Of a DNA stretch of 64,000 nucleotides, positions 42,139-53,446 are shown in pieces. Numbering within the stretch: position 1 is the stretch's first letter; every line of letters begins with the position of its first letter. The notes beneath the pieces are model-generated. The model saw only the letters and a program-made list of their open reading frames with translations, ran no database searches and had not been told where the DNA came from. The stretch lies in the NCBI RefSeq assembly GCF_944377805.1, contig NZ_CALWFZ010000009.1, positions 1-64,000 of the forward strand. Reading direction: 5' to 3'. Source of the DNA: an uncultured Mediterraneibacter sp. GTDB taxonomy: Bacteria > Bacillota > Clostridia > Lachnospirales > Lachnospiraceae. The position numbers were made by a program, and so were the translations under genes.

Positions 42139-42228
42139 GTGACGGCAACGAGCCAAAGTCCGGGAGTGCCCGAGACCTTGGCGGCCACTTACACCCCCGG
42201 GATGTGCCTTCTGGCACTTCCGGGGATT
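42134..42228 (+). repeat. Structured interspersed repeat, copy 2
   Basis: Best-paired copy. Hairpin 1 (42152-42182): outer GCCAA/TTGGC, inner CGGG-agtg-CCCG. A CTTACAC linker, then hairpin 2 (42195-42225): CCCCGG, GTGCC-ttct-GGCAC, CCGGGG. The element begins in the T-run of the glnN terminator and ends in GGGGATT. The same plan is seen at 23100-23192 and 47206-47300. Confidence 0.85.
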
Positions 42229-42322
42229 ATATGGTGATTGACGGAAAGCAGGATTTACAATATCATAATAGGGTGGCGAGGCAAGGAGACTTGTTTTTAT
42301 ATTGTGTCAGGAGGAGCGACTG

Positions 42323-43267
42323 TTGAAAAGAAAGAAAAAACAGATTGCGGAATACCGGTATTACAGGATGCCTGAAGGAAGAAAGGTCTTTGCTCTGCTT
42401 GGCGAAAAGTGGATTCAGAATTATGGAAGAGATATTGATTTTCTCCATTTTCATAATTATATGGAGATTGGCTGCTGCTATGACGGGCACGGAGTGCTGA
42501 CGCTGGGGGAGAAGGACTACCGATTTGAAGGAGGGGAGTTTTCGGTTATACCCCGGAACTATCCCCATACAACGAACAGTGACGGGGACTCCATCAGCCG
42601 GTGGGAGTACCTTTTTGTGGATGCGGAAGCGATTCTGAGGGCGGTTTTCAGCGGAACAGGACCGATGCGAACGGAGAAAATTATCCAACGTCTGAATTCA
42701 AGAGCGTGGATGCTGAAGATGGAGGACTATCCGGAGCTCGGGGGAATGGTGCGCAGAATTCTGGATACTATGCGGAATAAGGAAGATTTCTATCATGAGG
42801 AGGCCACCGGTATGCTTGCCGCTTTTTTCGCGGGGATCGCCCGGCTTACTCCCGATAATGACGAAAAGGAAGAGACCGGGATGGAGGAAAGCAAATTTTC
42901 GGGGATGATTTCCCAGGTTTTGGAATATGTAAGCACGCACTACAGCGAGCCTGTCAGAGTGAAAGAACTTGCCGGTATGTGTCATATCAGCGAGACGCAT
43001 TTCAGGAGAATCTTTTCATCATATATGAATATGAGTCCGATGGAATATGTAAATCAGGTAAGAATCCGTATGGCCTGCGGGCACTTGAAGCGGACGAATG
43101 AATCTGTCGCGGACATTGCGGTGAAATGCGGCTTTTCAACCAACTCCACGTTCAATCGCAATTTTAAACAGTTTGTGGGAGTGTCGCCTATGGAATTCAG
43201 AAAGCGTCCGGAACACTATGAAAGACAGCTCCTGCAATATGAAATACATACCGAGGAAGGGTGGTAA
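42323..43267 (+). CDS. AraC-family regulator with N-terminal cupin, 314 aa
   Basis: N-terminal cupin-like sensing domain (residues about 20-150, FLHFHNYMEIGCCYDGHGVL, RFEGGEFSVIPRNYPH) and C-terminal double helix-turn-helix (about 205-300, ISQVLEYVSTHYSEPVRVKE, MCHISETHFRRIF, VADIAVKCGFSTNSTFNRNF). Start: TTG 42323 has AGGAGG 6-7 bp upstream, while the first codon of the open frame lies before that site. Probable regulator of the ABC importer 0.7 kb downstream, where direct repeats of AraC type sit at the promoter. Confidence 0.87.
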   Translation: MKRKKKQIAEYRYYRMPEGRKVFALLGEKWIQNYGRDIDFLHFHNYMEIGCCYDGHGVLTLGEKDYRFEGGEFSVIPRNYPHTTNSDGDSISRWEYLFVDAEAILRAVFSGTGPMRTEKIIQRLNSRAWMLKMEDYPELGGMVRRILDTMRNKEDFYHEEATGMLAAFFAGIARLTPDNDEKEETGMEESKFSGMISQVLEYVSTHYSEPVRVKELAGMCHISETHFRRIFSSYMNMSPMEYVNQVRIRMACGHLKRTNESVADIAVKCGFSTNSTFNRNFKQFVGVSPMEFRKRPEHYERQLLQYEIHTEEGW

Positions 43268-43271
43268 CGAA

Positions 43272-43787
43272 ATGTATGCTGATTACAGAATGGTAGTACA
43301 GGTTAAGAGAAAGAAGAAAAAAATGAGCAGAGTGCTCCGGGTTACAATGATTGTATTTGCTGTGCTGTTTGTGCTTATGGGAATCGTCTTCTCCAGGGGG
43401 TTTATGCTTCCGGGCTTTCTGATGGCGGCCCTGTACTTTGCATATGACATCTTTAGTCAGAAAGATTATGAATATGCGCTGGAAAACAATCGCCTTTCTG
43501 TCGACAAAATCTATGGAAGAAAATACCGCAGACAGAAACATGAACTGAATTTGGAAGAAATGGAAGTGCTTGCGCCCAACTGGCATGATGCTGTGGCGAA
43601 ATACCGCATAAAAGGCGGCAGCGTGAGGCTGCCAAAATATGATTATACGTCTTATGACGATGCTGTCCCTTATTACACTCTGATCATTACGGAGAACGGG
43701 AAAAAGATCAAGCTGCTGCTTGATCTGAGTGATGAGATGATGCATAAAATCAAGCATATGTATCCGAACAGGGTGTTTTTGTCCTGA
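43272..43787 (+). CDS. DUF6106-like membrane protein, 171 aa
   Basis: Small protein with two adjacent hydrophobic segments (about residues 23-60, VTMIVFAVLFVLMGIVF and GFMLPGFLMAALYFAYDIF) and a soluble C-terminal half with beta-rich text. It resembles conserved Clostridia membrane proteins of unknown role (DUF6106). ATG 43272 follows AGGAAGGGTGG at the end of the AraC gene, 4 bp after that stop, so it is co-transcribed with the regulator. No function is known to me. Confidence 0.65.
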   Translation: MYADYRMVVQVKRKKKKMSRVLRVTMIVFAVLFVLMGIVFSRGFMLPGFLMAALYFAYDIFSQKDYEYALENNRLSVDKIYGRKYRRQKHELNLEEMEVLAPNWHDAVAKYRIKGGSVRLPKYDYTSYDDAVPYYTLIITENGKKIKLLLDLSDEMMHKIKHMYPNRVFLS

Positions 43788-43879
43788 AAAAGGGGCGAGA
43801 ATGAAAAACAGATAATGCAAAATGAATAAAAAAGAATTTCGACAAAGTATGAAATAGTGCAAAATCCATAATGAAAGTT

Positions 43880-43938
43880 GAAAATGCACATTTTTTGAAC
43901 GAAAATGCAAACTATTTAAGGCTATGCCCTGCTATAAT
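43880..43938 (+). promoter_or_regulatory. Importer promoter with AraC-type direct repeats
   Basis: Two GAAAATGCA repeats start at 43880 and 43901, exactly 21 bp (two helical turns) apart, the second ending right before a poor -35 (AACTAT, 43910-43915). TATAAT follows at 43933-43938 with 17-bp spacing. This is the araI1-I2 type of layout for an AraC activator that recruits polymerase to a weak promoter. Further TGCAAAAT boxes at 43816 and 43858 lie 42 bp apart. Confidence 0.6.
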
Positions 43939-44012
43939 AATATGCAGAAGCAATTCGAACGGCAGAAAAGCGAAAAAGTGAATTGTTTTATAAAAAAAGG
44001 AGGACTTGCATT

Positions 44013-45326
44013 ATGAAAAGAAGAGTATTGGCAGCACTGCTGTCAGGAGTAATGGTTCTGTCACTTGCCGCATGTGGAGGCGGAGGCAATGACTCATCAT
44101 CTGACGGAGGAGACTCCGCATCATCAGGGGACGAGCACACATTGACTCTTTACGCCTGGGATCCGGCATTTAACATCCCGGCTATGGAAGCGGCGGGAGC
44201 TGACTACAAAGAGAACGTTGATCCTGACTTTAATCTTGAGATTGTTGAGCAGGGTTCATCCGAGGACGTTGAGACAGCGATTACAACGGCAGGATCAGCC
44301 GGCGATTACAGCACACTGCCGGATATTGTTCTGTTCCAGGATCACTACATTCAGCAGTATGTAGCTGATTATCCGGATGCATGGGTGCCGCTTGATGACG
44401 TAGATGTTAACTGGGATGATTTCTCAGCTGAGAAACTCGACTATTCCACAATCGACGGCGTACACTACGGCATGCCGGTAGACAACGGTACTGTTGTCTG
44501 CGCTTACCGTGTAGATCTTCTGGAGCAGGCAGGACATACAATCGATGAACTGACAGGATGCACATGGGATGAATTTGAGCAGATCGCGCTTGACGTGAAA
44601 GAAGCGACAGGCAAATACATGATGTGTATGAACAGCGATGGTAACGATCTTGTCTATATGATGCTGCAGGCTGAGGGCGTATCACAGTTCCAGGACGGAA
44701 AACCGTATATCACAGACAATGAGACACTTGTACAGGTTGTTGAAACAATCGTAAGATTCGTTAATGAGGGTATCTGCCTTCTTCCGAACAGCTGGGAGGA
44801 TTACACCAACACAGCTATCCAGGGGGATCAGGTTGCAGGTGTTATGAACGGTAACTGGATCATTCCGACAATCGAAAAGGTTGAGGCAAACAGCGGTCAG
44901 TGGGAGATCACAACAATGCCGACATTCTCCGGTGAAGAGGGATATGCAAGTAACGGCGGTTCTTCCCTGTACATTACATCCAACTGCCAGAATGTAGATC
45001 TTGCAAAAGATTTCCTTGAGTACACATTCGGCGGAAGCACAGTTACATACGACAATGCTCTCAGAGACGGCGGAGTGATTTCTACATATGCTCCGGCAGG
45101 CGAGACGGAAGTGTACAACGAAGGCGTTGCATACTTCAACGATCAGCCGATCTACTCTGACATCGTTGAGATGGGTACTCATGTAGGCATCGTTGAGCAG
45201 AGCCCGTATCACTACTCAGCACGTAACTATATCGGATCTGCCATTGTCAACATTATCAACGGCGCGGATACGATGGATGCCCTTCAGGAAGCTGAAGATC
45301 AGCTGAACTTTGAAATGGGCAACTAG
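44013..45326 (+). CDS. Sugar ABC transporter substrate-binding lipoprotein, 437 aa
   Basis: Lipoprotein signal (KRRVLAALLSGVMVLSLAACG, Cys about 22), Gly/Ser/Asp-rich linker, then a family 1 solute-binding fold: TLTLYAWDPAFNIPAME, VETAITTAGSAGDYSTLPDI, GNWIIPTIEKVEANSG, SSLYITSNCQNVDLAKDFLEY. It captures an oligosaccharide outside the membrane for the two permeases that follow. GGAGG precedes ATG 44013. With two beta-galactosidases downstream, a galactoside or galacto-oligosaccharide is the likely cargo. Confidence 0.9.
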   Translation: MKRRVLAALLSGVMVLSLAACGGGGNDSSSDGGDSASSGDEHTLTLYAWDPAFNIPAMEAAGADYKENVDPDFNLEIVEQGSSEDVETAITTAGSAGDYSTLPDIVLFQDHYIQQYVADYPDAWVPLDDVDVNWDDFSAEKLDYSTIDGVHYGMPVDNGTVVCAYRVDLLEQAGHTIDELTGCTWDEFEQIALDVKEATGKYMMCMNSDGNDLVYMMLQAEGVSQFQDGKPYITDNETLVQVVETIVRFVNEGICLLPNSWEDYTNTAIQGDQVAGVMNGNWIIPTIEKVEANSGQWEITTMPTFSGEEGYASNGGSSLYITSNCQNVDLAKDFLEYTFGGSTVTYDNALRDGGVISTYAPAGETEVYNEGVAYFNDQPIYSDIVEMGTHVGIVEQSPYHYSARNYIGSAIVNIINGADTMDALQEAEDQLNFEMGN

Positions 45327-45371
45327 TCAGTCGATAAATAAAAAAGAAACGCCAACAGAGGCAGTGAGACG

Positions 45372-45409
45372 CAGGCAGGGGGCGGAATTGTCCGCGACCC
45401 TGCCTGTTT
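45372..45409 (+). terminator. Intercistronic hairpin after the binding-protein gene
   Basis: CAGGCAGGGGGCGGA (45372-45386) folds on TCCGCGACCCTGCCTG (45391-45406) with one bulge, then TTTA. Placed between the binding protein and the first permease, it probably allows partial termination or protects the upstream mRNA so that the binding protein is made in excess. Confidence 0.6.
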
Positions 45410-45430
45410 AGCAAAAGGAGGGGCTCTTAC

Positions 45431-46330
45431 GTGAACAAGAAAAGAAAGATGACGCTGCTTCAAAAGCAGTCGGCAGCAGGCTGGGTTTTCCTTCTTCCTG
45501 CAACCATACTGATCGCGGTTATGGCATTTTGGCCTATCATCCAGGCTTTTATTATGTCACTGCAGACTGGTTCCAGCGCTAATATGGCATGGTCTGAACC
45601 GCTTTTTAACAACTATACGAGAATGTTCCAGGATAAGCTGTTTCTTCGCTCAGTAGGAAACACATTCCTTTATCTTATAATTCAGGTGCCAATCATGCTG
45701 ATTCTTGCGATTCTGCTGGCACAGCTTCTGAATAACAGAGATCTGAAACTGAAAGGATTCTTCCGTACATGCGTATTTCTTCCGTGTGCGACATCTCTGG
45801 TTTCCTATTCACTGATCTTCAAATCTCTGTTTGCGACAGAGGGGCTGATCAACTCGATCCTGGTGGGCCTGGGAATCTTTCAGGAAAATTACAATTTCCT
45901 GGGAAATGCTGCCAGCGCTAAAGCTGTTATTATCATTGCCCTGATCTGGAGATGGACAGGTTATAACATGGTATTCTATCTGGCAGGGCTGCAGAACATT
46001 GAATATTCTGTATATGAGGCGGCAAAAATAGACGGAGCGAACGGATGGAAGACATTCTGGGGCATTACAGTACCGCTGCTCAAACCGACGATCATCATGA
46101 CTTTCATCATGTCAATCAACGGTACGCTGCAGTTGTACGATGAGTCAGTAAACCTGACCAATGGTGGTCCCGCAAACGCTACGATTACCATGTCCCATTA
46201 CATTTACAACAGTTCATTTGGACAGGGTGTTGCGAACTTCGGATACGCAACGGCGATGTCATTCTTTATATTTGTAATTGTGGCAGTATTGGCGATAATC
46301 AATATGAAAGTAGGTGATACACGTGACTGA
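45431..46330 (+). CDS. Sugar ABC transporter permease (MalF/UgpA type), 299 aa
   Basis: Six membrane segments and the inner-membrane EAA loop (YEAAKIDGANGWKTFWGITVPLLKP) that docks the ATPase. GTG start at 45431, with AAGGAGGGG 7-10 bp upstream; the N-terminus (KKRKMTLLQKQSAAGWVFLLPA) is typical. It overlaps the second permease gene. No ATPase gene lies in the operon. Confidence 0.9.
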   Translation: MNKKRKMTLLQKQSAAGWVFLLPATILIAVMAFWPIIQAFIMSLQTGSSANMAWSEPLFNNYTRMFQDKLFLRSVGNTFLYLIIQVPIMLILAILLAQLLNNRDLKLKGFFRTCVFLPCATSLVSYSLIFKSLFATEGLINSILVGLGIFQENYNFLGNAASAKAVIIIALIWRWTGYNMVFYLAGLQNIEYSVYEAAKIDGANGWKTFWGITVPLLKPTIIMTFIMSINGTLQLYDESVNLTNGGPANATITMSHYIYNSSFGQGVANFGYATAMSFFIFVIVAVLAIINMKVGDTRD

Positions 46331-47153
46331 GAAAAAGAACAGAAGTGCAATCCAGCGTCGGTTAATTCCGACATATATTTTCCTGATTATCGTATCCTTT
46401 ATATCGGTGTTCCCGTTTTACTGGATGATCTCAGCGGCAACAAACACATCCTTCGATGTGGCGAACGGAAAAATTATTCCGGGTACGCATGCACTGGAGA
46501 ATTTCCAGAACCTGGTGCAGAACACAGAACTTTGGGGAGCAATGGGGAATTCATTCCTTTACGCTCTGGTACAGACGCTTCTGGCGCTCCTTATCTGTTC
46601 TCTTGCCGGATTCGGATTCGAGCTGTATCATGACAAGAAAAAGGATCTGGTATTTACCATCCTTCTTCTTGCGATGATGATTCCGCAGGTTGCAACGATA
46701 ATTCCGCTGTTCAGAATGCTTTCGACATTAAACCTGTTGAACTCTGTGTGGGGCTTTATCCTGCCATCCTTGTCCACGCCGTTCCTGATCATGATGTTCC
46801 GGCAAAATTCAAGGAACTTCCCGATCGATGTAATGGAGGCGGCGCGTATTGATGGTCTGAATGAGTTCCAGATTTTCTACCGCATGTATTTGCCGATGAT
46901 GAAAGCTACATATGCAGCAGCGGCGGTTATCACATTTATGAACGCGTGGAATGCGTACCTGTGGCCCAGAGTTATCATGACTCAGCCAGACGCGCAGACG
47001 ATGCCGCTGTTGATCGCAAACCTGTCATCCGGGTATGCGACTGATTACGGACTGTTGATGATGGGCGTCCTCTTCTGTTCAGTGCCTACGATGATTGTAT
47101 TCTTCGTATTACAGAAACAATTCGCAGAAGGTATCACAGGAGCCGTCAAATAA
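46314..47153 (+). CDS. Sugar ABC transporter permease (MalG/UgpE type), 279 aa
   Basis: Six membrane segments with the EAA loop MEAARIDGLNEFQIFYRMYLPMMK and typical N-terminal FISVFPFYWMISAATNT. Start is GTG 46314 or GTG 46323, neither with a clear ribosome site; both overlap the end of the upstream permease, so coupled translation is likely. Pairs with the preceding permease to form the import channel. Ends the importer operon. Confidence 0.9.
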   Translation: MIHVTEKKNRSAIQRRLIPTYIFLIIVSFISVFPFYWMISAATNTSFDVANGKIIPGTHALENFQNLVQNTELWGAMGNSFLYALVQTLLALLICSLAGFGFELYHDKKKDLVFTILLLAMMIPQVATIIPLFRMLSTLNLLNSVWGFILPSLSTPFLIMMFRQNSRNFPIDVMEAARIDGLNEFQIFYRMYLPMMKATYAAAAVITFMNAWNAYLWPRVIMTQPDAQTMPLLIANLSSGYATDYGLLMMGVLFCSVPTMIVFFVLQKQFAEGITGAVK

Positions 47154-47177
47154 TACAGGTGAAAATTTGATGAATAG

Positions 47178-47212
47178 AAAAGAGCTGCCGCTGATGCGGC
47201 GGCTCTTTTTGC
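47178..47212 (+). terminator. Terminator after the importer operon
   Basis: AAAGAGCTGCCGC (47179-47191), loop TGAT, GCGGCGGCTCTTTTT (47196-47210). Fully paired with one wobble. Repeat copy 3 begins in its T-run. Confidence 0.88.
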
Positions 47213-47300
47213 GGTGGTGATGGGCCAAAGTCCGGGACTATCCGAGACCCTGGCGATCGCTTACAATCCCGGTATGTGCCTTTTGGCACTTCCGGCGATT
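47206..47300 (+). repeat. Structured interspersed repeat, copy 3
   Basis: Hairpin 1: outer GCCA/TGGC, inner CGGG-acta-TCCG with a terminal G-T pair. Hairpin 2: CCGG, GTGCC-tttt-GGCAC, CCGG. The linker CTTACAATCCCGG matches the other copies. It fills nearly all the space between the importer terminator and the end of the convergent AraC gene. Confidence 0.85.
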
Positions 47301-47310
47301 GACGGGAGGA

Positions 47311-48117
47311 TCAATTCAGTTTGCGGAACTCGAGGGGAGTGACCCCGACTGTCTTTTTGAAAATCGCGATAAAATGACTTGCGTCGGAAAAGCCGACTCG
47401 GTGGCAAATATCCTGTATTTCAAGAGAAGGACTTGTAATCAGAAGCTCTTTTGCCTTTGCGATACGGTATGAAGTCAGGTATTCATAAGCGGAACAGTTG
47501 AGATAACGGCGGAACAGACGCGACAGATACTGCGGTGTGACAAACACTTTTCTGCTCATTGCCTCTACACTCAGCGGGAGGTTGTAATTAAGTTCGATTT
47601 CTTTTATCACAGGGGAAACATAATTTTGATACAACGGTTCATCGGTGAGCTGTTTTGTATATATCCCGTCCGTGAATGTTAAAAGTATTGTGTAGCAGAG
47701 TACAGAGAGCTGCTTTTCATCAGGTGGATGCACATCATACAGTGATACGCATTTTTGGATTAGTCGGGATACCTGCTCACCCTGTCCGCTGTCGATCCGG
47801 ATGATCTGACGGTTTCCGACGATTTGCGGGATACAGCTTGCGGCTGTTCCGGTGAAGGTAGCAAACTTCGTATACCACTCATCATCTGTACTGCTGTAGG
47901 AATGACGGATGAACGGCGCGATCAGAATGCCCTCATTTTCCCGGAGGAGAAAAGAGCCTGAAGCTGTCTCTATTCTGCCGGCTCCTTTTTCGGTCTGGAG
48001 ATAATGGTAAAACGGATATCCGCCCGGGCGGGTAACGGGATCCTGTTTCCAGTCCTGACCAATGGATTCAAAAGTGAGCGGCTCGCTTACGGGCGTGCTC
48101 CGAAATAGAATAGTCAT
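47311..48117 (-). CDS. AraC-family regulator, divergent from lacZ, 268 aa
   Basis: N-terminal cupin-like domain (FYHYLQTEKGAGRIETASGS, ILIAPFIRHSYSS) and C-terminal AraC double helix-turn-helix (about residues 170-265, LPLSVEAMSRKVFVTPQYLSRLF, IQDICHRVGFSDASHFIAIF, VGVTPLEFRKLN). Shares a 113-bp intergenic region with the divergent beta-galactosidase gene and is probably its regulator. The C-terminal end lies 10 bp from repeat copy 3. Confidence 0.9.
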   Translation of the reverse strand: MTILFRSTPVSEPLTFESIGQDWKQDPVTRPGGYPFYHYLQTEKGAGRIETASGSFLLRENEGILIAPFIRHSYSSTDDEWYTKFATFTGTAASCIPQIVGNRQIIRIDSGQGEQVSRLIQKCVSLYDVHPPDEKQLSVLCYTILLTFTDGIYTKQLTDEPLYQNYVSPVIKEIELNYNLPLSVEAMSRKVFVTPQYLSRLFRRYLNCSAYEYLTSYRIAKAKELLITSPSLEIQDICHRVGFSDASHFIAIFKKTVGVTPLEFRKLN

Positions 48118-48189
48118 AGTGGTATCTCCTGTTTCAAAATGTTATATTATTTAGTTTAACATGTCATACACTGATCTGTCTATCTGATG

Positions 48190-48195
48190 TATAAT
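48190..48195 (+). promoter_or_regulatory. lacZ: Candidate -10 box of lacZ
   Basis: TATAAT at 48190-48195, 36 bp before ATG 48231, with only a poor TACACT at the -35 position, as expected for an activator-dependent promoter in the AraC-lacZ divergent region. Confidence 0.5.
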
Positions 48196-48227
48196 GAATT
48201 TACCATACATAAAAGAGGAGGACGTAA

Positions 48228-51275
<3,048 letters not shown>

Positions 51276-51294
51276 ATGAGCATAGGAGGCGAAA

Positions 51295-53310
51295 ATGTTA
51301 GGAGGAAGGCTGCTGCACGGAGGAGACTATAATCCGGATCAATGGCTGGCATATCCGGAAGTGTTTGAGGAAGATCTGCGGCTGATGAAAGAGGCCAATG
51401 TAAACAGCGTGAGTCTCGGAATCTTTGCCTGGGCATCTCTTGAGCCGGAGGAAGGAAGATATGAGCTGGACTGGCTGGATCATATAATTACACGTCTGGG
51501 AGGGGAGGATATCCAGGTTGTGCTGGCGACCCCTTCCGGCGCTATGCCGCACTGGCTGACCCAGAAATATCCTGAGGTCATGCAGGTGCAGGCAGACGGG
51601 AAAAAGAACCTGCCCGGCAAAAGGCATAATTTCTGCTATACGTCTCCTGTGATGCGGGAGAAGACTGCGGCGATTGACAGGGAACTGTCCAGACGGTTTG
51701 GAAAGAGAAAGAATGCAATCCTGTGGCATATTTCCAATGAGCTTGGCGGCAACTTCGGGGACTCTACCTGCCACTGTGAGCTGTGCCAGAAAGCATTCCG
51801 GGAGTGGCTTAAAGAAAAGTACGGAACATTGGATAATCTTAATCGCGCATGGTGGAATCATTTCTGGAGTCATACTTATACGGACTGGGAGCAGATCCAC
51901 AGTCCAGGGCCCCTTGGCGAGATGACGAGTACGGCTCTTGTTGTCGACTGGAGGCGGTTTTCGACTAATCAGATCAGTGATTTCTGTGAAATGGAAATCC
52001 GTGCGGTCAGGGAAGAATCAGACTTGCCGGCCACTACGAACTTTATGGATTTCTTCAAGGGGCTGGACTACAACAGATTGAAAAAAGGGCTTGACGTCAT
52101 CTCCTGGGACAGCTATCCGTTCTGGCATGAACAAAGAGATGAGGTGCCTGTGGCGGTGCGCACGGCGGCGAACCACAGTGTTATGCGTGCTCTGAAGAAG
52201 GCTCCGTTTCTTCTTATGGAAAGTACTCCGTCATCCATAAGCTGGAGAAATAATAATCCCCTGAAGCGTCCGGGTATGCATATGCTGTCATCCATGCAGG
52301 CGATTGCTCACGGATCTGACTCTGTACAGTACTTCCAGTGGAGAAAAGGGCGCGGCGGATACGAAAAATTCCACGGAGCTGTGCTGGACCATAAGAATGG
52401 GAGCAATACACGGACATTTCGTGAAGTGTCGGAAGTGGGAGCGAGACTGGAAGCGCTGAGCAAGAATGTGGAAGGAACCGTGAACCGGCCGAAAGCAGCA
52501 ATTATTTTTGACTGGGAAAACTGGTGGGCGCTGGAGGATACGCAGGGGCCAAGACTTGATCTGGATTATGTGGAGTGTGTTCTGTCTCATTACAGAGCAT
52601 TCTGGGAAAAGGGTATTGAAGCGGACCTGATCAATATGGACGCTGATCTGACAGGTTATCAGGTCGTGTCGGCTCCTCTCAACTATATGTACAAATCCGG
52701 ATATGAAGACCGGGTAAGAAAATTTGTATCAGACGGAGGCGTCTTTGTGACCACGTTTTTCAGCGGCATGGTAAATGAGACGGATCTGTGTTTTACCGAA
52801 CATCATCCGCTGGAGGATGTGTTTGGTATTGTGCCGGAGGAGATCGATGCCCCGACGGAAGATTTTGAAAATTATTTTGTCTATGAAGGAACGAGGTACC
52901 CGGCCCGGAAGATGTGTGAGATTGTTCATGCGAAGAAGGGAACAGAAGTGTTGTCTGTATACGAGCGGGATTTTTATGCCGGGGCTCCGGCGGTGATTCA
53001 AAACGCATATGGAGACGGGGCGGCTTACTATCTGGCAGCGGAGTCAGATGATTTGTTTCTGAGAACATTTTATGATACTGTGTTCAAGAAGGCAGATTTG
53101 AAGAATGCGTTGGGAACAGAACTCCCATATGGAGTGACAGTAACGGAGCGCACCGGGGTTGACGGAGACCGCGGTATCGTATTTGTGATGAATTTCAGAA
53201 ATGAACCGGTCTGCGTAGAAGGCACAGGAGAATGGACGGACACCGAGAGCGGAGAGGTTTATAAAGGGAAGTTGGAACTGGAGCCATTTGAGTGCCTGGT
53301 GCTGAAATGA
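51295..53310 (+). CDS. GH42 beta-galactosidase, 671 aa
   Basis: GH42 catalytic barrel (about residues 1-385): LHGGDYNPDQWL, acid/base Glu in LWHISNELGGNFG, nucleophile Glu in FLLMESTPSSISW, with a Cys cluster STCHCELCQKAF that can bind zinc in this family. A trimerisation/GATase-like domain (about 395-600) and a small C-terminal beta domain follow. Cytoplasmic. AGGAGG precedes ATG 51295 just after lacZ, so both are one operon; the pair may split different linkages of galacto-oligosaccharides. Confidence 0.94.
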   Translation: MLGGRLLHGGDYNPDQWLAYPEVFEEDLRLMKEANVNSVSLGIFAWASLEPEEGRYELDWLDHIITRLGGEDIQVVLATPSGAMPHWLTQKYPEVMQVQADGKKNLPGKRHNFCYTSPVMREKTAAIDRELSRRFGKRKNAILWHISNELGGNFGDSTCHCELCQKAFREWLKEKYGTLDNLNRAWWNHFWSHTYTDWEQIHSPGPLGEMTSTALVVDWRRFSTNQISDFCEMEIRAVREESDLPATTNFMDFFKGLDYNRLKKGLDVISWDSYPFWHEQRDEVPVAVRTAANHSVMRALKKAPFLLMESTPSSISWRNNNPLKRPGMHMLSSMQAIAHGSDSVQYFQWRKGRGGYEKFHGAVLDHKNGSNTRTFREVSEVGARLEALSKNVEGTVNRPKAAIIFDWENWWALEDTQGPRLDLDYVECVLSHYRAFWEKGIEADLINMDADLTGYQVVSAPLNYMYKSGYEDRVRKFVSDGGVFVTTFFSGMVNETDLCFTEHHPLEDVFGIVPEEIDAPTEDFENYFVYEGTRYPARKMCEIVHAKKGTEVLSVYERDFYAGAPAVIQNAYGDGAAYYLAAESDDLFLRTFYDTVFKKADLKNALGTELPYGVTVTERTGVDGDRGIVFVMNFRNEPVCVEGTGEWTDTESGEVYKGKLELEPFECLVLK

Positions 53311-53313
53311 AAG

Positions 53314-53350
53314 AAAAGCTGATTGTCTGATAAGGACAGTCAGCTTTTTT
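53314..53350 (+). terminator. Terminator after the GH42 gene
   Basis: AAAAGCTGATTGTC (53314-53327), 7-base loop, GACAGTCAGCTTTTTT (53335-53350). One wobble pair. Confidence 0.87.
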
Positions 53351-53446
53351 GTGTACCGCCAATGTTGACTTAGATGATAAAATATACTAAGATATGTTCC
53401 ACTATATACGGCATGATGCGCTAAAACCCGGAAAGGAGACATTAAC

